Shown one piece after another: positions 1 to 8,512 of a stretch of DNA of 64,000 bases. Each line of letters opens with the position of its first letter. Positions within the stretch are counted from its first letter, which is position 1. The stretch is from Burkholderiaceae bacterium DAT-1. Its GTDB lineage: Bacteria; Pseudomonadota; Gammaproteobacteria; Burkholderiales; Chitinimonadaceae. The notes under the pieces were generated by a model that did not search any database, was not told the origin of the DNA, and was given only the letters and a program-made list of their open reading frames with translations. Both the position numbers and the translations under genes were made by a program. Where the stretch lies: the NCBI GenBank assembly GCA_019084025.1, contig JAHRBI010000006.1, positions 351,071-415,070 on the forward strand. Reading direction: 5' to 3'.

Positions 1-730
1 CATCGGCGGTACGGAAGGTAGCGGACTTCGGACGACCGAGGCGCGGGCCGGTCAGGTCGTCAACGATGTCGAAGCGGATGCCGAACTTTTCGGCATTGTG
101 AATCGCGGCCAGCATGGAGAACACACCAATGCGGTTGGCCACGAAGTTCGGAGTATCCTTGGCGCGGATCACACCCTTGCCCAGCGTGGTCGCCAGGAAG
201 GCTTCCAGCTGATCCAGCATCAGGGCGTCGGAGGTCGCGCACGGAATGATTTCAACCAGATGCATGTAGCGCGGCGGGTTGAAGAAGTGAATGCCGCAGA
301 AGCGCGAACGCATCGAAGCCGGGCAGCCTTCTGCCAGCTTGTTGATCGACAGACCGGAGGTATTAGTCGCGAAAATGGTGTTTTCACCCAGATGCGGTGC
401 CACCTTTTCGTACAGACCCAGTTTCCAGTCCATGCGTTCGGCAATGGCTTCGATCACCACATCGCATTCCTTCAGGAGATGCAGATGCTGGTCGTAGTTA
501 GCTGGGGTGATGTAATCGGCGCGCGACTTTTGCGACAGCGGCGCAGGATTCTGCTTCTTCAGGGCTTCGATGGCCTTCAGCACGATACCGTTCGGGTTGC
601 CTTCCTTGGCAGCCAGATCGAACAGAATCGGCTCGACACCGGCGTTGGCGAGATGGGCAGCAATCTGCGCACCCATCACACCGGCGCCGAGGACGGCTAC
701 CTTGCGGACGTTGAATTTGCTCTGAGACAT
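1..730 (-). CDS. 3-hydroxyacyl-CoA dehydrogenase, N-terminal part (cut by window edge)
   Basis: Beta-oxidation enzyme that oxidises L-3-hydroxyacyl-CoA with NAD+. The visible 243 residues begin with the dinucleotide-binding fingerprint GAGVMG at residues 15-20, followed by the family signature HFFNPPRYMHLVEIIP near residue 145. The dehydrogenase domain is at the extreme N-terminus. This resembles the FadN-like fusions with a C-terminal enoyl-CoA hydratase rather than E. coli FadB, where the hydratase comes first; the C-terminus lies outside the window, so this cannot be confirmed. The start is the ATG at 730, preceded by a GGAAT-type ribosome site. It follows fadL on the same strand and probably belongs to the same fatty-acid regulon. 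Confidence 0.9.
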   Translation of the reverse strand, partial: MSQSKFNVRKVAVLGAGVMGAQIAAHLANAGVEPILFDLAAKEGNPNGIVLKAIEALKKQNPAPLSQKSRADYITPANYDQHLHLLKECDVVIEAIAERMDWKLGLYEKVAPHLGENTIFATNTSGLSINKLAEGCPASMRSRFCGIHFFNPPRYMHLVEIIPCATSDALMLDQLEAFLATTLGKGVIRAKDTPNFVANRIGVFSMLAAIHNAEKFGIRFDIVDDLTGPRLGRPKSATFRTAD

Positions 731-821
731 GGTATTCCTCATGGAGAGATAGTCAGAGTAATGCGTTCGCCTTTACGCGCCTGAAAGCTTTTTCACCTAA
801 AGCAAAAACCGCCGTCAAACG

Positions 822-843
822 CCGGGTGGCTTGCACCACCCGG
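822..843 (-). terminator. Stem-loop between fadL and the dehydrogenase gene
   Basis: CCGGGTGG and CCACCCGG form a perfect 8-bp stem with a 6-base loop, 16 bases past the fadL stop. On the minus strand a GGCGGTTTTTG stretch comes about 15 bases later, so it is not a textbook intrinsic terminator. It may act as a partial terminator or a 3'-end stabiliser for the fadL message. Confidence 0.45.
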
Positions 844-858
844 TTGGCTACTGACAGA

Positions 859-2334
859 TTAGAACTTGTAGTTGTATTGAATCCCGAAGGTCCAGGCGGT
901 GATCTTGTACTCGCCGACCATGGTGGCACAGCTGGACAGATTCAGCGCCTGGTTACACACCGGCGTACCGTTGGCATCAGTGATGCCGCCGTTATCAAAC
1001 TGCTTGATCGGCAACGTACCCATCGTGGTATACGAGGCTACGAAGTCGATGTTATTGCCCTTGTTGAGCGCATAGTTGCCACCAAAGGCAAATGTCTTGC
1101 GATCACCGTCCGGCAGCGATGGCGTGCGGAACTGATCTTGCACCGGTGATTGATCTTGCGACATGCCGGCACGCAATGTCAGTTGTTCAGACTGGCGGTA
1201 GGTTGCACCAATGGCACCTGCCCAGGTATTGCGCCAGTTTTCGACTGTGTTGGATTGCGGCAGACCGGAATCCAGCTTGATGGTCAGATTCTGCAGGCGG
1301 GAATGATCGGTACGGGTCAGGCTGGCAGTCAGCGCCAGATCCTTGTCGACACGATGCAGGAAAGACATGGACAGGCTTTCCGGCGTCACGATCGAGATCG
1401 ATGCACCGCCAGCAACATAGCCCTTAGTTTTGAGCAGATTGCTGACCGTTGTGCCTACCAGTGGCATTGCGGCCAGTGAGGAAGGCAGTGTCCATTTGGC
1501 ATCACCCGTGAGCTTCTGACGAATCTGCGAGCGGTAAGCCAAGCTAAAGCGGTTGCTTTCGTCGATATCGAACATCAAGCCGACATTCCACCCAAAACCC
1601 CAGTCGTCACCTTTCACGGTCACGCTACCGTCGTACTTCGGGTTACCCTGCATGGTTTTAACCTCGCCTACCAATGCCTGGAAGGCGGCGGCAGGAATGC
1701 GGCCAGCCAATACATCCGCTTGCATGCCCGGCAACATTGGCGCAACCAAGCTTGCCACGCCCGAACCAAAATCAGATCCCTTCACCAGGGTGCCGGTCAT
1801 GTACTGAGCGGAAATGCCGCCACCAATACGCAGACGGTCGTTCACCTTGAGTGCAAACGACGGGTTGATATTGAAGCTTTCCAGCTTGGTTTCGATGATG
1901 TTGTAGCGACCGGCCCAGTTCTCGTCGTAAGAAATGGCGTCACCATAGGGCACAAAAGCGGCTACCCCGACGGACAGGGCATCGTCCATCTTGTGGGTGT
2001 AATACAAGTGAGGCACGGCAGTTGGCTTGACGATATCGCCACCATTGCCACCCTTGGTCGGCACGCCCCCTGCGGTATACGAACCCTTATCGGTAAACGA
2101 TACGTTCGGATTGACGATGGCCAGCACACCGGAGAACTGATCGCCCTGCAGGTAGGACATACCGGCCGGGTTGTAGAACAGCACGGTTGCATCGCCAGCT
2201 TCGGCGGCATTTGAGTTTGCGGTGCCCTGCGCACTGATGGACTGGGTACCGAAATGGTAACCGGATGCGAATGCGCTTTGAGCGAATGCCGCAGCAATCA
2301 TCAGGGCTGAAATGCGAATGGCTTGGTGCTTCAT
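859..2334 (-). CDS. fadL: FadL-family outer-membrane long-chain fatty acid transporter
   Basis: Outer-membrane beta-barrel that brings long-chain fatty acids or other hydrophobic molecules into the cell. The 491-residue product starts with a cleavable signal peptide (MKHQAIRISALMIAAAFAQS, cut after AFA). It then has the FadL hallmark GTQSISAQGTANSNAAEAGDA region and the NPAGMSYL motif, and it ends in an aromatic beta-strand (YNYKF). The ATG at 2334 is chosen because the signal peptide starts there and GGAG lies upstream; an in-frame start 33 bases earlier would add a charged, non-signal tail. It lies 88 bases after fadE on the same strand. Substrate specificity cannot be read from sequence. 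Confidence 0.88.
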   Translation of the reverse strand: MKHQAIRISALMIAAAFAQSAFASGYHFGTQSISAQGTANSNAAEAGDATVLFYNPAGMSYLQGDQFSGVLAIVNPNVSFTDKGSYTAGGVPTKGGNGGDIVKPTAVPHLYYTHKMDDALSVGVAAFVPYGDAISYDENWAGRYNIIETKLESFNINPSFALKVNDRLRIGGGISAQYMTGTLVKGSDFGSGVASLVAPMLPGMQADVLAGRIPAAAFQALVGEVKTMQGNPKYDGSVTVKGDDWGFGWNVGLMFDIDESNRFSLAYRSQIRQKLTGDAKWTLPSSLAAMPLVGTTVSNLLKTKGYVAGGASISIVTPESLSMSFLHRVDKDLALTASLTRTDHSRLQNLTIKLDSGLPQSNTVENWRNTWAGAIGATYRQSEQLTLRAGMSQDQSPVQDQFRTPSLPDGDRKTFAFGGNYALNKGNNIDFVASYTTMGTLPIKQFDNGGITDANGTPVCNQALNLSSCATMVGEYKITAWTFGIQYNYKF

Positions 2335-2395
2335 ATGGTGTTGTCTCCGTTTTATTGCTGGACGCAATCCAGATCGCGCATGCAGGTTGGGAACA

Positions 2396-2413
2396 GGGGT
2401 ACCGGAGTACCCC
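2396..2413 (-). other. Hairpin in the fadE-fadL intergenic space
   Basis: GGGGTAC - CGGA - GTACCCC is a perfect 7-bp stem with a 4-base loop starting 10 bases after the fadE stop. No T-tract follows on the minus strand, so I read it as an mRNA-stability or attenuation hairpin inside the fadE-fadL message. Confidence 0.4.
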
Positions 2414-2422
2414 CATTGCGAC

Positions 2423-4873
2423 TTACACGGGCTCGCGAGCCGAGATGTTGGCGTCGTGATGCGTCAGCGTGTAATCGAAATCGTCGACCATGATCACTTC
2501 GCGCTTCAGGCGACGTGCACGGGTCACACACTCGAATTCTGCCTGAGTAATGGCACCCTTGTGCAGTGCTTCTTCGAGTCGACCCTTAGCATTCAAGGCT
2601 GAGAGCTTGTTTTCGCGTTGCATTTTCCGCAGTTTGCCCTCTACAGGCTCTGCTTCGATGTGCGCAGCGAAGGCCAGATTCAGCACGCCGACCGGGTCGG
2701 TCTCGTTCTGTGGTACGAAAACATCCTTGGTCAGACGCTCGCGGGCGCCGGACGGTTCCATCAGCAGACGTGCAATTGCGGTACCGGTCTTGTCGCTGGC
2801 TGGCTTGAAATGGCGGCCAACCGGGAAAATCACGCGACGCAGCACCCAAGCCAGACCACTGCTTGGCAGATTAGCCAGGAATCCGTCCATTGCCTGTTGG
2901 CAATCGTACAAGGCTTGCTCAACCGCCCACTTGACCAGCGGCAAGTCGTCACGTTGTGCGCCTTCGTCTTCGAAACGCTTCAGTGCAGCAGTAGCGATGT
3001 ACAGATTGGACAGCATGTCACCCAGACGAGCCGACAGCTTTTCGCGGAATTTCAGCGAACCACCCAGCGAGAACATCGCCATGTCCGACAGCAGCGCGAA
3101 AGCCGAAGACAGACGGGTAATATCGCGGTAGTACTGTGCGGTTTCACCGGAACGTGGCGAGCCTGCAATCTTGGCACCGGTGATACCCAGCACGAAGGAG
3201 CGGATGAAGTTCGAGGCAACGAATCCGATGTGGCCAATGATGGCGGTATCGAATTCAGCCAGATTATTTTCGTGTGCAGCACGCATTTCACGCAGCACGA
3301 AAGGATGGCAGCGGATCGCACCCTGACCGTAGATGATCATCGAACGGGTCAGAATGTTGGCACCTTCCACGGTGATACCGATCGGGATCGACTGGTATGC
3401 ACGGGCCAGGTAGTTGCGCGGACCCAGCACCACGGCCTTGCCGCCATGCACGTCCATCGCATCATTAATCACCTTACGCATGCGCTCGGTGTTGTGGTAC
3501 TTCAGGATGGCGGACAGCACCGACGGCTTTTCACCGGTATCCAGACCCACCAGGGCCAGACGCTGGGCGGAATCCATCTGGTAGGTCATCCCACCGATGC
3601 GGGCGATGGCTTCGTCCACACCTTCGAACTTGCCGATCGACAGACCAAACTGTTCACGAACGCGGGCATAGGCACCGGTCACGAAGCTGGTCATCTTGCC
3701 GGACGCTACCGACATGGCTGGCAGGGAGATACAACGACCCACCGACAGACATTCCACCAGCATGCGCCAGCCCTGACCTGCGAAGTCCTGACCACCGATG
3801 ATCCAGTCCATCGGGATAAAGACATCCTTACCCATGGTCGGACCATTCATGAATGCGGAACCACCCGGGAAGTGACGCCGACCAATCTGCACGCCTTCGT
3901 GCGCCGTCGGCACCAGTGCACAGGTGATACCGATGTCTTCCTTGTCACCCATCAGGTGATCCGGATCGTACATCTTGAATGCCAGACCCAGCACAGTGGC
4001 AACCGGTGCAAGCGTAATCCAGCGCTTTTCCCAGGTCACACGCACGCCCAGCACATTTTCATGACGCTGACCGGTGATCGGATCGGTATAGGAACCACGG
4101 CACACCACGCCGAAGTCCGGAATCGCGCCTGCATCGGAACCGGCGTAGGGGCTGGTCAGTGCGAAACATGGCACGTCCACACCCTTGGCCAGACGCGGCA
4201 GGTAGTAGTTCTTCTGTGCTTCAGTACCGTAGTGCTGCAGCAGTTCGCCCGGTCCGAGCGAGTTCGGCACCATCACGCTCACCGCAGCCGTACCGCCACG
4301 GGTAGCGATCTTGGTTACGACGCGAGCATGCGCGTAATTGGAGAACTCCAGACCGCCATATTTCTTCTTGACGATCATGCCCAGGAAGCCTTTGTCCTTG
4401 ATGAACTGCCACACTTCCGGCGGCAGATCCTTCAATTCGTGGGTAATCTTCCAGTCGTCGATCATGCGGCACAACTCTTCGGTCGGACCGTCGAGGAAGG
4501 CCTGCTCTTCGGCGCTCAGCTTCGGTGCGCCAAAGCCATGCAGACGAGTGTAATCAGGTTTGCCGGAGAACAGGTCACGATCCCACCAGACGGTACCCGC
4601 GTTGATGGCTTCCTGTTCGGTTTGCGACATCGCCGGGGTGATCTTGCGGAAAATACCGAAGATCGGGCCAGTCAGAACGATACGGCGCAGCGCCGGCACG
4701 TTCAGGATCAGGCCAACCGCAACACCGGCATACAGCCAGGCCATTGCAGCGCCACAGTTGAAAACGGCGGCAGCAATGCCACCCAGGATGCCGATCGTCC
4801 AGACGATCAGGGGTGCGCGCAGGTAACCCAGCACAAGCACCGCCAGCACAATGATCAGGGCAGTTATCGCCAT
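2423..4873 (-). CDS. fadE: Acyl-CoA dehydrogenase, FadE type
   Basis: Catalyses the first, FAD-dependent step of fatty acid beta-oxidation (acyl-CoA to trans-2-enoyl-CoA). At 816 residues it matches the long FadE class (E. coli FadE is about the same length), not the usual 380-residue dehydrogenases. Residues 1-65 contain hydrophobic helices that fit the membrane association of this class. Acyl-CoA dehydrogenase N-terminal, middle and C-terminal domains follow (for example FALTSPYAGSDAG near residue 240 and DVHGGKAVVLGPRNYLARAY near 475), then the FadE-specific C-terminal extension. It starts 23 bases after the psrA stop, so the two are very likely co-transcribed, which places FadE under PsrA. 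Confidence 0.95.
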   Translation of the reverse strand: MAITALIIVLAVLVLGYLRAPLIVWTIGILGGIAAAVFNCGAAMAWLYAGVAVGLILNVPALRRIVLTGPIFGIFRKITPAMSQTEQEAINAGTVWWDRDLFSGKPDYTRLHGFGAPKLSAEEQAFLDGPTEELCRMIDDWKITHELKDLPPEVWQFIKDKGFLGMIVKKKYGGLEFSNYAHARVVTKIATRGGTAAVSVMVPNSLGPGELLQHYGTEAQKNYYLPRLAKGVDVPCFALTSPYAGSDAGAIPDFGVVCRGSYTDPITGQRHENVLGVRVTWEKRWITLAPVATVLGLAFKMYDPDHLMGDKEDIGITCALVPTAHEGVQIGRRHFPGGSAFMNGPTMGKDVFIPMDWIIGGQDFAGQGWRMLVECLSVGRCISLPAMSVASGKMTSFVTGAYARVREQFGLSIGKFEGVDEAIARIGGMTYQMDSAQRLALVGLDTGEKPSVLSAILKYHNTERMRKVINDAMDVHGGKAVVLGPRNYLARAYQSIPIGITVEGANILTRSMIIYGQGAIRCHPFVLREMRAAHENNLAEFDTAIIGHIGFVASNFIRSFVLGITGAKIAGSPRSGETAQYYRDITRLSSAFALLSDMAMFSLGGSLKFREKLSARLGDMLSNLYIATAALKRFEDEGAQRDDLPLVKWAVEQALYDCQQAMDGFLANLPSSGLAWVLRRVIFPVGRHFKPASDKTGTAIARLLMEPSGARERLTKDVFVPQNETDPVGVLNLAFAAHIEAEPVEGKLRKMQRENKLSALNAKGRLEEALHKGAITQAEFECVTRARRLKREVIMVDDFDYTLTHHDANISAREPV

Positions 4874-4896
4874 GACACTCTCCAGCTATAGGTGAA

Positions 4897-5562
4897 TCAG
4901 ACCTCGGCAGACGCGGGCGCATTGAGCCCGGCTACGAGGAAGGGAACAAGAAAGGCAGCGATGCGCTCAGGTTCGCGCGCATGCACCACCGGATCGGTCA
5001 CAAAGAGCTTCAGGATGTCGTTGCCGGCAAAGGCATTGAACACCGCACCAAATGCAAAATGAATCCGCCACTGCAACTCGGTTTCAGTGAGATGCGGCAG
5101 CGCACGCGAAAAGGCGCGGGTAAAGCGCCCCACCAGTTCCGCATAGTGCTTGGGAAGCGTCTCCTTCAGCACAGGATGCGGCTCGACAAATGTCCGGCTC
5201 ATCAGACGGACAAAAATGACCCCGCCACGCGATGCGTCACGGGCAATTTCCAGGGCCGAATCAATCAGCGCACCCAGAATCACGTTCGCCGGCAGCGCAA
5301 CGCCGCCTACTGCCTTTTCCTGCTTGTCCAGATTGCGGACAGCAAGCTCGGTCAGCGGCGCCAGACGGCGGGTGAATACGCCTTGAAACAGGCCATCCTT
5401 GCTGCCAAAGTGATAATTGGCTGCTGCAAGGTTCACGCCTGCCCGCTGGGTGATCATGCGCATCGACGTGGCTTCGAAGCCGTGTTCGACGAACAGGGCC
5501 TCCGCCGCATCAAGAATGCGGGTCGCCGTATCTGTCTGTTTGGGTTCGAGGCCGAGTTCCAT
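4897..5562 (-). CDS. psrA: TetR-family fatty-acid regulator, PsrA type
   Basis: Transcription repressor of 221 residues with a TetR N-terminal helix-turn-helix (residues about 11-58; AGVNLAAANYHFGSKDGLF is the recognition region) and a C-terminal ligand domain. PsrA in pseudomonads represses itself and beta-oxidation genes and is released by long-chain fatty acids. The assignment here rests on three things: the tandem arrangement with fadE, the overall TetR_C domain type, and an operator upstream (5627-5642) that fits the published PsrA pattern of AAAC and GTTT half-sites. The ATG at 5562 has AAGGTG upstream. It could also be a FadR/FadP-like TetR of the same role; the name is likely but not proven. 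Confidence 0.8.
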   Translation of the reverse strand: MELGLEPKQTDTATRILDAAEALFVEHGFEATSMRMITQRAGVNLAAANYHFGSKDGLFQGVFTRRLAPLTELAVRNLDKQEKAVGGVALPANVILGALIDSALEIARDASRGGVIFVRLMSRTFVEPHPVLKETLPKHYAELVGRFTRAFSRALPHLTETELQWRIHFAFGAVFNAFAGNDILKLFVTDPVVHAREPERIAAFLVPFLVAGLNAPASAEV

Positions 5563-5626
5563 CAGTCACCTTGTATCGAAAGTCAGTTGAATTGCCTGAC
5601 ATTCTCTCAAGAAGCATAGCAGGCAA

Positions 5627-5642
5627 TCAAACGATTGTTTGA
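5627..5642. promoter_or_regulatory. PsrA-type operator upstream of psrA-fadE
   Basis: TCAAAC-GATT-GTTTGA: two perfect 6-bp inverted arms around a 4-base spacer, 64 bases upstream of the psrA start. It fits the known PsrA pattern (G/C)AAAC-N2-4-GTTT(G/C). Its left half, read on the minus strand, supplies TTGATT, a possible -35 with GAGAAT 18 bases downstream. This implies autoregulation and control of fadE. A second inverted repeat, ATTGCCTG (5591-5598) / CAGGCAAT (5620-5627), abuts it. Confidence 0.75.
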
Positions 5643-5834
5643 ACATTACGTTCCCGCCCTCCAACCTGTCAAGCAACTGCTTGAATTTTTCCGGCGCTAT
5701 GGTTTGCGCACAACAGAAGATTGGCTTGTGGATGCCGTCTGCGTGTCATATTTGGATCAACCATCACACCTCGACTCTTTAGATGCTTTCACCACACTCA
5801 CACCAAATGAGGTTCGCTCAAGCTGGCTAATGAG

Positions 5835-5867
5835 CAAAGAAAAAGGCCACTCCGTTGGAGTGGCCTT
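5835..5867 (-). terminator. Intrinsic terminator of the aminotransferase gene
   Basis: AAGGCCACTCC - GTT - GGAGTGGCCTT makes an 11-bp perfect stem with a 3-base loop. Read on the minus strand it is followed by TTTCTTTGC. It lies 52 bases past the aminotransferase stop (5919) and separates that gene from the psrA promoter. Confidence 0.9.
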
Positions 5868-5918
5868 CGAGTGTTTACACCCGCTCGGACGCTGCGCGTC
5901 CCGCTAGGCGAAATACGC

Positions 5919-7067
5919 TTAGAAATGTTCGCGGATCACTTCCGCCATGATGCGCACACCCTCTTCAATACGCTCGAGGCTGGCATTACTGAAGTTCAGA
6001 CGCAGCTCGTTCGATACACGGGCTGATGCATAGAACGGTGCACCCGGCATAAAGGCGACCTTGCGATCAAGCGCCGGTTGCAGCAGCTTGTAGGTATCCA
6101 GCGGCTTCTTCAGCTTCAGCCAGAAGAACAGGCCACCCGGCGGCACCACCCAGTCAGCGATGTCGGTGAAATGCTTTTCCAGCGCGGCTTGCATCGCATC
6201 GCGCTTTTCCTTGTAGTGCAGACGCAGGCGCTCGATGTGATCCGGGTAGTCCGGCGAAGTCAGCAGCTGATGCATTGCCCACTGACCATGGCGGTTGGTG
6301 TGCAAGTCAGCCGCCTGCTTCAGGCGGTACAGGTGCGGATACAGGTTTTCGGTCGTTGCCAGCCATGCCACGCGCAGACCTGGGATCGCGGTCTTGGAGA
6401 AGGTGCCGAAATGAATCCAGTCGGCCTTCTTCAGATACGACACGATCGGCTGGCGATCGCACTTGTCGTACACCAATTCACGATACGGTTCGTCTTCCAG
6501 CAACACTACATTGTGTGCATCGAACAGCTCGGCCACGCGGCGGCGGGTTGCGTCGTCGTAGCAGAAGCCGGCCGGATTCTGGAATGTCGGGATCAGGTAG
6601 GCCATCACAGGCTTTTCCTTGATCAGCAACTGTTCCAGCTGTTCAAGGTCAGGACCGGATGACTTCAGGTTCACTTCCAGGAACTTGGCGCCAAACAGGC
6701 CAAATACCTGAACCGCAGCCAGGAAAGTCGGGGCTTCTACCAGAACGGGTGTACCCGGATCGACAAACAGCTTGCCAGCCAGATCCAGACCTTGCTGGGA
6801 GCCAGTCAGAATCAGGATGTGCTCGGGCTTGGCCGGTACACCGATCTTGTTCATATCGGCAGCAATGGCTTCACGCAGCCAGGCTTCGCCTTCACTCGGG
6901 CCGTATTGCGACAGGCCGGCTGGTACATTCGTAAAATCAAGCTTTGGCATGGCTTCCGGTGCTGGCAGGCCGCCGGCAAAGGAAATCACATCCGGGCGAC
7001 CAGCAACCGCGAGAATTTCGCGAACCAGGGAGCCCTGCAAACGATTAATGCGTTCGGAAAATTGCAT
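5919..7067 (-). CDS. PLP-dependent class I/II aminotransferase (2-aminoadipate/aromatic type)
   Basis: Cytoplasmic fold-type I transaminase of 382 residues. The PLP Schiff-base lysine is K225 in the motif FGTFSKTAIPGLRVAWL. The cofactor-ring region NPAGFCYDD and the substrate-carboxylate arginine near the C-terminus (NELRLNFS) are also present. It resembles the LysN / multiple-substrate aminotransferase group (fused to a regulator in MocR proteins), but here it stands alone. The ATG at 7067 is used; an upstream in-frame TTG at 7085 lies within the AGGAA ribosome-site region and is unlikely. It is monocistronic, with its own terminator. The amino acid substrate cannot be fixed from sequence. 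Confidence 0.85.
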   Translation of the reverse strand: MQFSERINRLQGSLVREILAVAGRPDVISFAGGLPAPEAMPKLDFTNVPAGLSQYGPSEGEAWLREAIAADMNKIGVPAKPEHILILTGSQQGLDLAGKLFVDPGTPVLVEAPTFLAAVQVFGLFGAKFLEVNLKSSGPDLEQLEQLLIKEKPVMAYLIPTFQNPAGFCYDDATRRRVAELFDAHNVVLLEDEPYRELVYDKCDRQPIVSYLKKADWIHFGTFSKTAIPGLRVAWLATTENLYPHLYRLKQAADLHTNRHGQWAMHQLLTSPDYPDHIERLRLHYKEKRDAMQAALEKHFTDIADWVVPPGGLFFWLKLKKPLDTYKLLQPALDRKVAFMPGAPFYASARVSNELRLNFSNASLERIEEGVRIMAEVIREHF

Positions 7068-7304
7068 AAGGGGGTGTTCCTGCAAGATGGCTTTAAATGT
7101 TGTCCCGTTCGTGCACGCATGCTCGAATCATTATTGGCGCGTGCCGAGATGGCGAAAATGACGGAAGCGTGCTGGTCATCCGCCAGTGCATTCCATTGCA
7201 CCATTCGCCAATTATGCCACAAGCAGCAGTGGCGCGTGGGCGGCAAATGATGTCTGGATCAGGTAAACTTGCCAGCTGACTTTTCCAACATTTTTTTGCA
7301 GACC

Positions 7305-7583
7305 ATGCCCGATATTCTGATTCGCCATCCGCACTCCCTCTCCCAAGATGACGCAAAGAAACGCGTCGAACATGTTGGAGCCGAACTCGCCAAGGAGTTT
7401 TCCATTCAACATCGCTGGCAAGAAAATGTACTGCACTTTGAACGACTGGGCGTAAATGGCACCTTCAGTGTCGAGTCTGATCAGGTAGTGCTGAGCGTGA
7501 CACTGGGCTTTCTGCTCAAGGGTCTAAAGGGCAAAATCGAAAGTGAAGCCACTCGGATGCTTAGGGAATCGTTTGCGGTTTGA
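7305..7583 (+). CDS. Polyhydroxyalkanoic acid system family protein (PHA granule-region family)
   Basis: Small cytoplasmic protein of 92 residues. MPDILIRHPHSLSQDDAKKR and the central HRWQENVLHFERLGVNGTF segment match my recall of the PHA_gran_rgn family, which is often found near polyhydroxyalkanoate genes and has no defined activity. The ATG at 7305 is preferred because the family begins close to the I-R-H-P-H-S motif; an upstream TTG would add unrelated residues. No PHA synthase, phasin or depolymerase gene is visible in this window. The 237-base space from 7068 to 7304 must hold divergent promoters for this gene and the aminotransferase; I could not define them. Confidence 0.7.
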   Translation: MPDILIRHPHSLSQDDAKKRVEHVGAELAKEFSIQHRWQENVLHFERLGVNGTFSVESDQVVLSVTLGFLLKGLKGKIESEATRMLRESFAV

Positions 7584-7727
7584 TTCATTCTTCGCCCGGA
7601 TGGCTGCACTCGATTCACATCATCCTATTCATGCTTGGTCTGACCAGTTGCGCGGTGTAGCATACGCTTGGTCAAATTTGTACCATGCTGTTTCGTCGGC
7701 ACCGATGCTTTTCAGGAAAGATAAAAC

Positions 7728-8495
7728 ATGAAGCTGTCTTCCATACTGGTCACCTTGTCTGTAGCGGGCTTGCTCGCGGCGTGTGGCGGTGGTACATCCG
7801 GCGAAATCAAACAGGATAATGGCAATACCACACCACCAGTGGCGACCAGCGGCTCTGCTCAAGGTTTTTGGGGCGGAAAAACCACCGAAGGCCGTGCGAT
7901 TCAGGGTGTGGTTTTGAGTGATGGTGGCTACGTCTTCTTGTATTCCGGCATCAATGCCCCAACCACGCTCGCCGGTGTGGTTCAGGGAACCGGTATCTCG
8001 GATAAGACCGTCGCAGGCTATTTTTCTTCAAGCAACACTGTTCAGTTCAGCCTGGAAAAATCCACCCGATTCACCGGCACGGTTGCGGCAACCTATGCCA
8101 GCAAAGGCGCATTCACCGGTATCGTGAGCACGCTCGCCGGAAGTATCGGATTTGATCTGCCATACGACAGCACCTATTCAGATGGTGCCACGTTGAAATC
8201 CTTGGCGGGCACTTGGGCAGCGACTGCTGTCGATACATCGCAAACGCTTACCATTGCTGAATCGGGTGCCCTGACAGGCTTGGTCAATGGCTGTGCGCAA
8301 ACGGGCACCATCAAGCCCCGTACCGATGCCAATGTCTTTGATGTCACTCTGACGTTCGGGGCTGCACCCTGCACTTTCGCGGGTCAGTCCGTCGCGGGCG
8401 TGATGTTTAAAAATAAGACTGGCGCACTTTATGGTGCCTTAACTGACAGCGGCCGGCAGTATGTGGTGCCCTACTTCGGCTGGATCAAGCAGTAA
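7728..8495 (+). CDS. Predicted lipoprotein of unknown function
   Basis: I do not recognise this 255-residue protein. It has a clear lipoprotein signal: MKLSSILVTLSVAGLLAAC, with lipobox LLAAC and acylated Cys19 followed by GGG. A Thr/Pro-rich spacer (about residues 23-42) leads to two similar beta-rich halves. The first (WGGKTTEGRAIQGVVLSDGGYVFLYSG) and the second (LAGTWAATAVDTSQTLTIAESGALTG) both look like small beta-barrel repeats of lipoproteins that detect or bind surface ligands. Two cysteines (NGCAQTG and APCTF) could form a disulphide. The ribosome site AGGAAAG lies 8 bases before the ATG. It is monocistronic and convergent with fliJ, leaving a 17-base gap. Confidence 0.7.
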   Translation: MKLSSILVTLSVAGLLAACGGGTSGEIKQDNGNTTPPVATSGSAQGFWGGKTTEGRAIQGVVLSDGGYVFLYSGINAPTTLAGVVQGTGISDKTVAGYFSSSNTVQFSLEKSTRFTGTVAATYASKGAFTGIVSTLAGSIGFDLPYDSTYSDGATLKSLAGTWAATAVDTSQTLTIAESGALTGLVNGCAQTGTIKPRTDANVFDVTLTFGAAPCTFAGQSVAGVMFKNKTGALYGALTDSGRQYVVPYFGWIKQ

Positions 8496-8512
8496 GCACC
8501 GTCCACCATACG

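Noticed and set aside
98..784. 228-codon plus-strand frame at the left edge
   Set aside because: Antisense to the 3-hydroxyacyl-CoA dehydrogenase gene, which has unmistakable family motifs.
2618..4891. 757-codon open frame on the plus strand
   Set aside because: It is wholly antisense to fadE, whose protein is clearly homologous to acyl-CoA dehydrogenases; the plus-strand product is rich in His/Gln/Thr and has no recognisable domain.
5635..5907. 90-codon plus-strand frame between psrA and the aminotransferase gene
   Set aside because: It starts with TTG inside the PsrA operator and runs through the aminotransferase terminator hairpin; no ribosome site or homology seen.
7093..7356. Several short minus-strand frames between the aminotransferase and the PHA-system gene
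   Set aside because: They overlap one another and the start of the PHA-system gene; none has a convincing ribosome site or motif.
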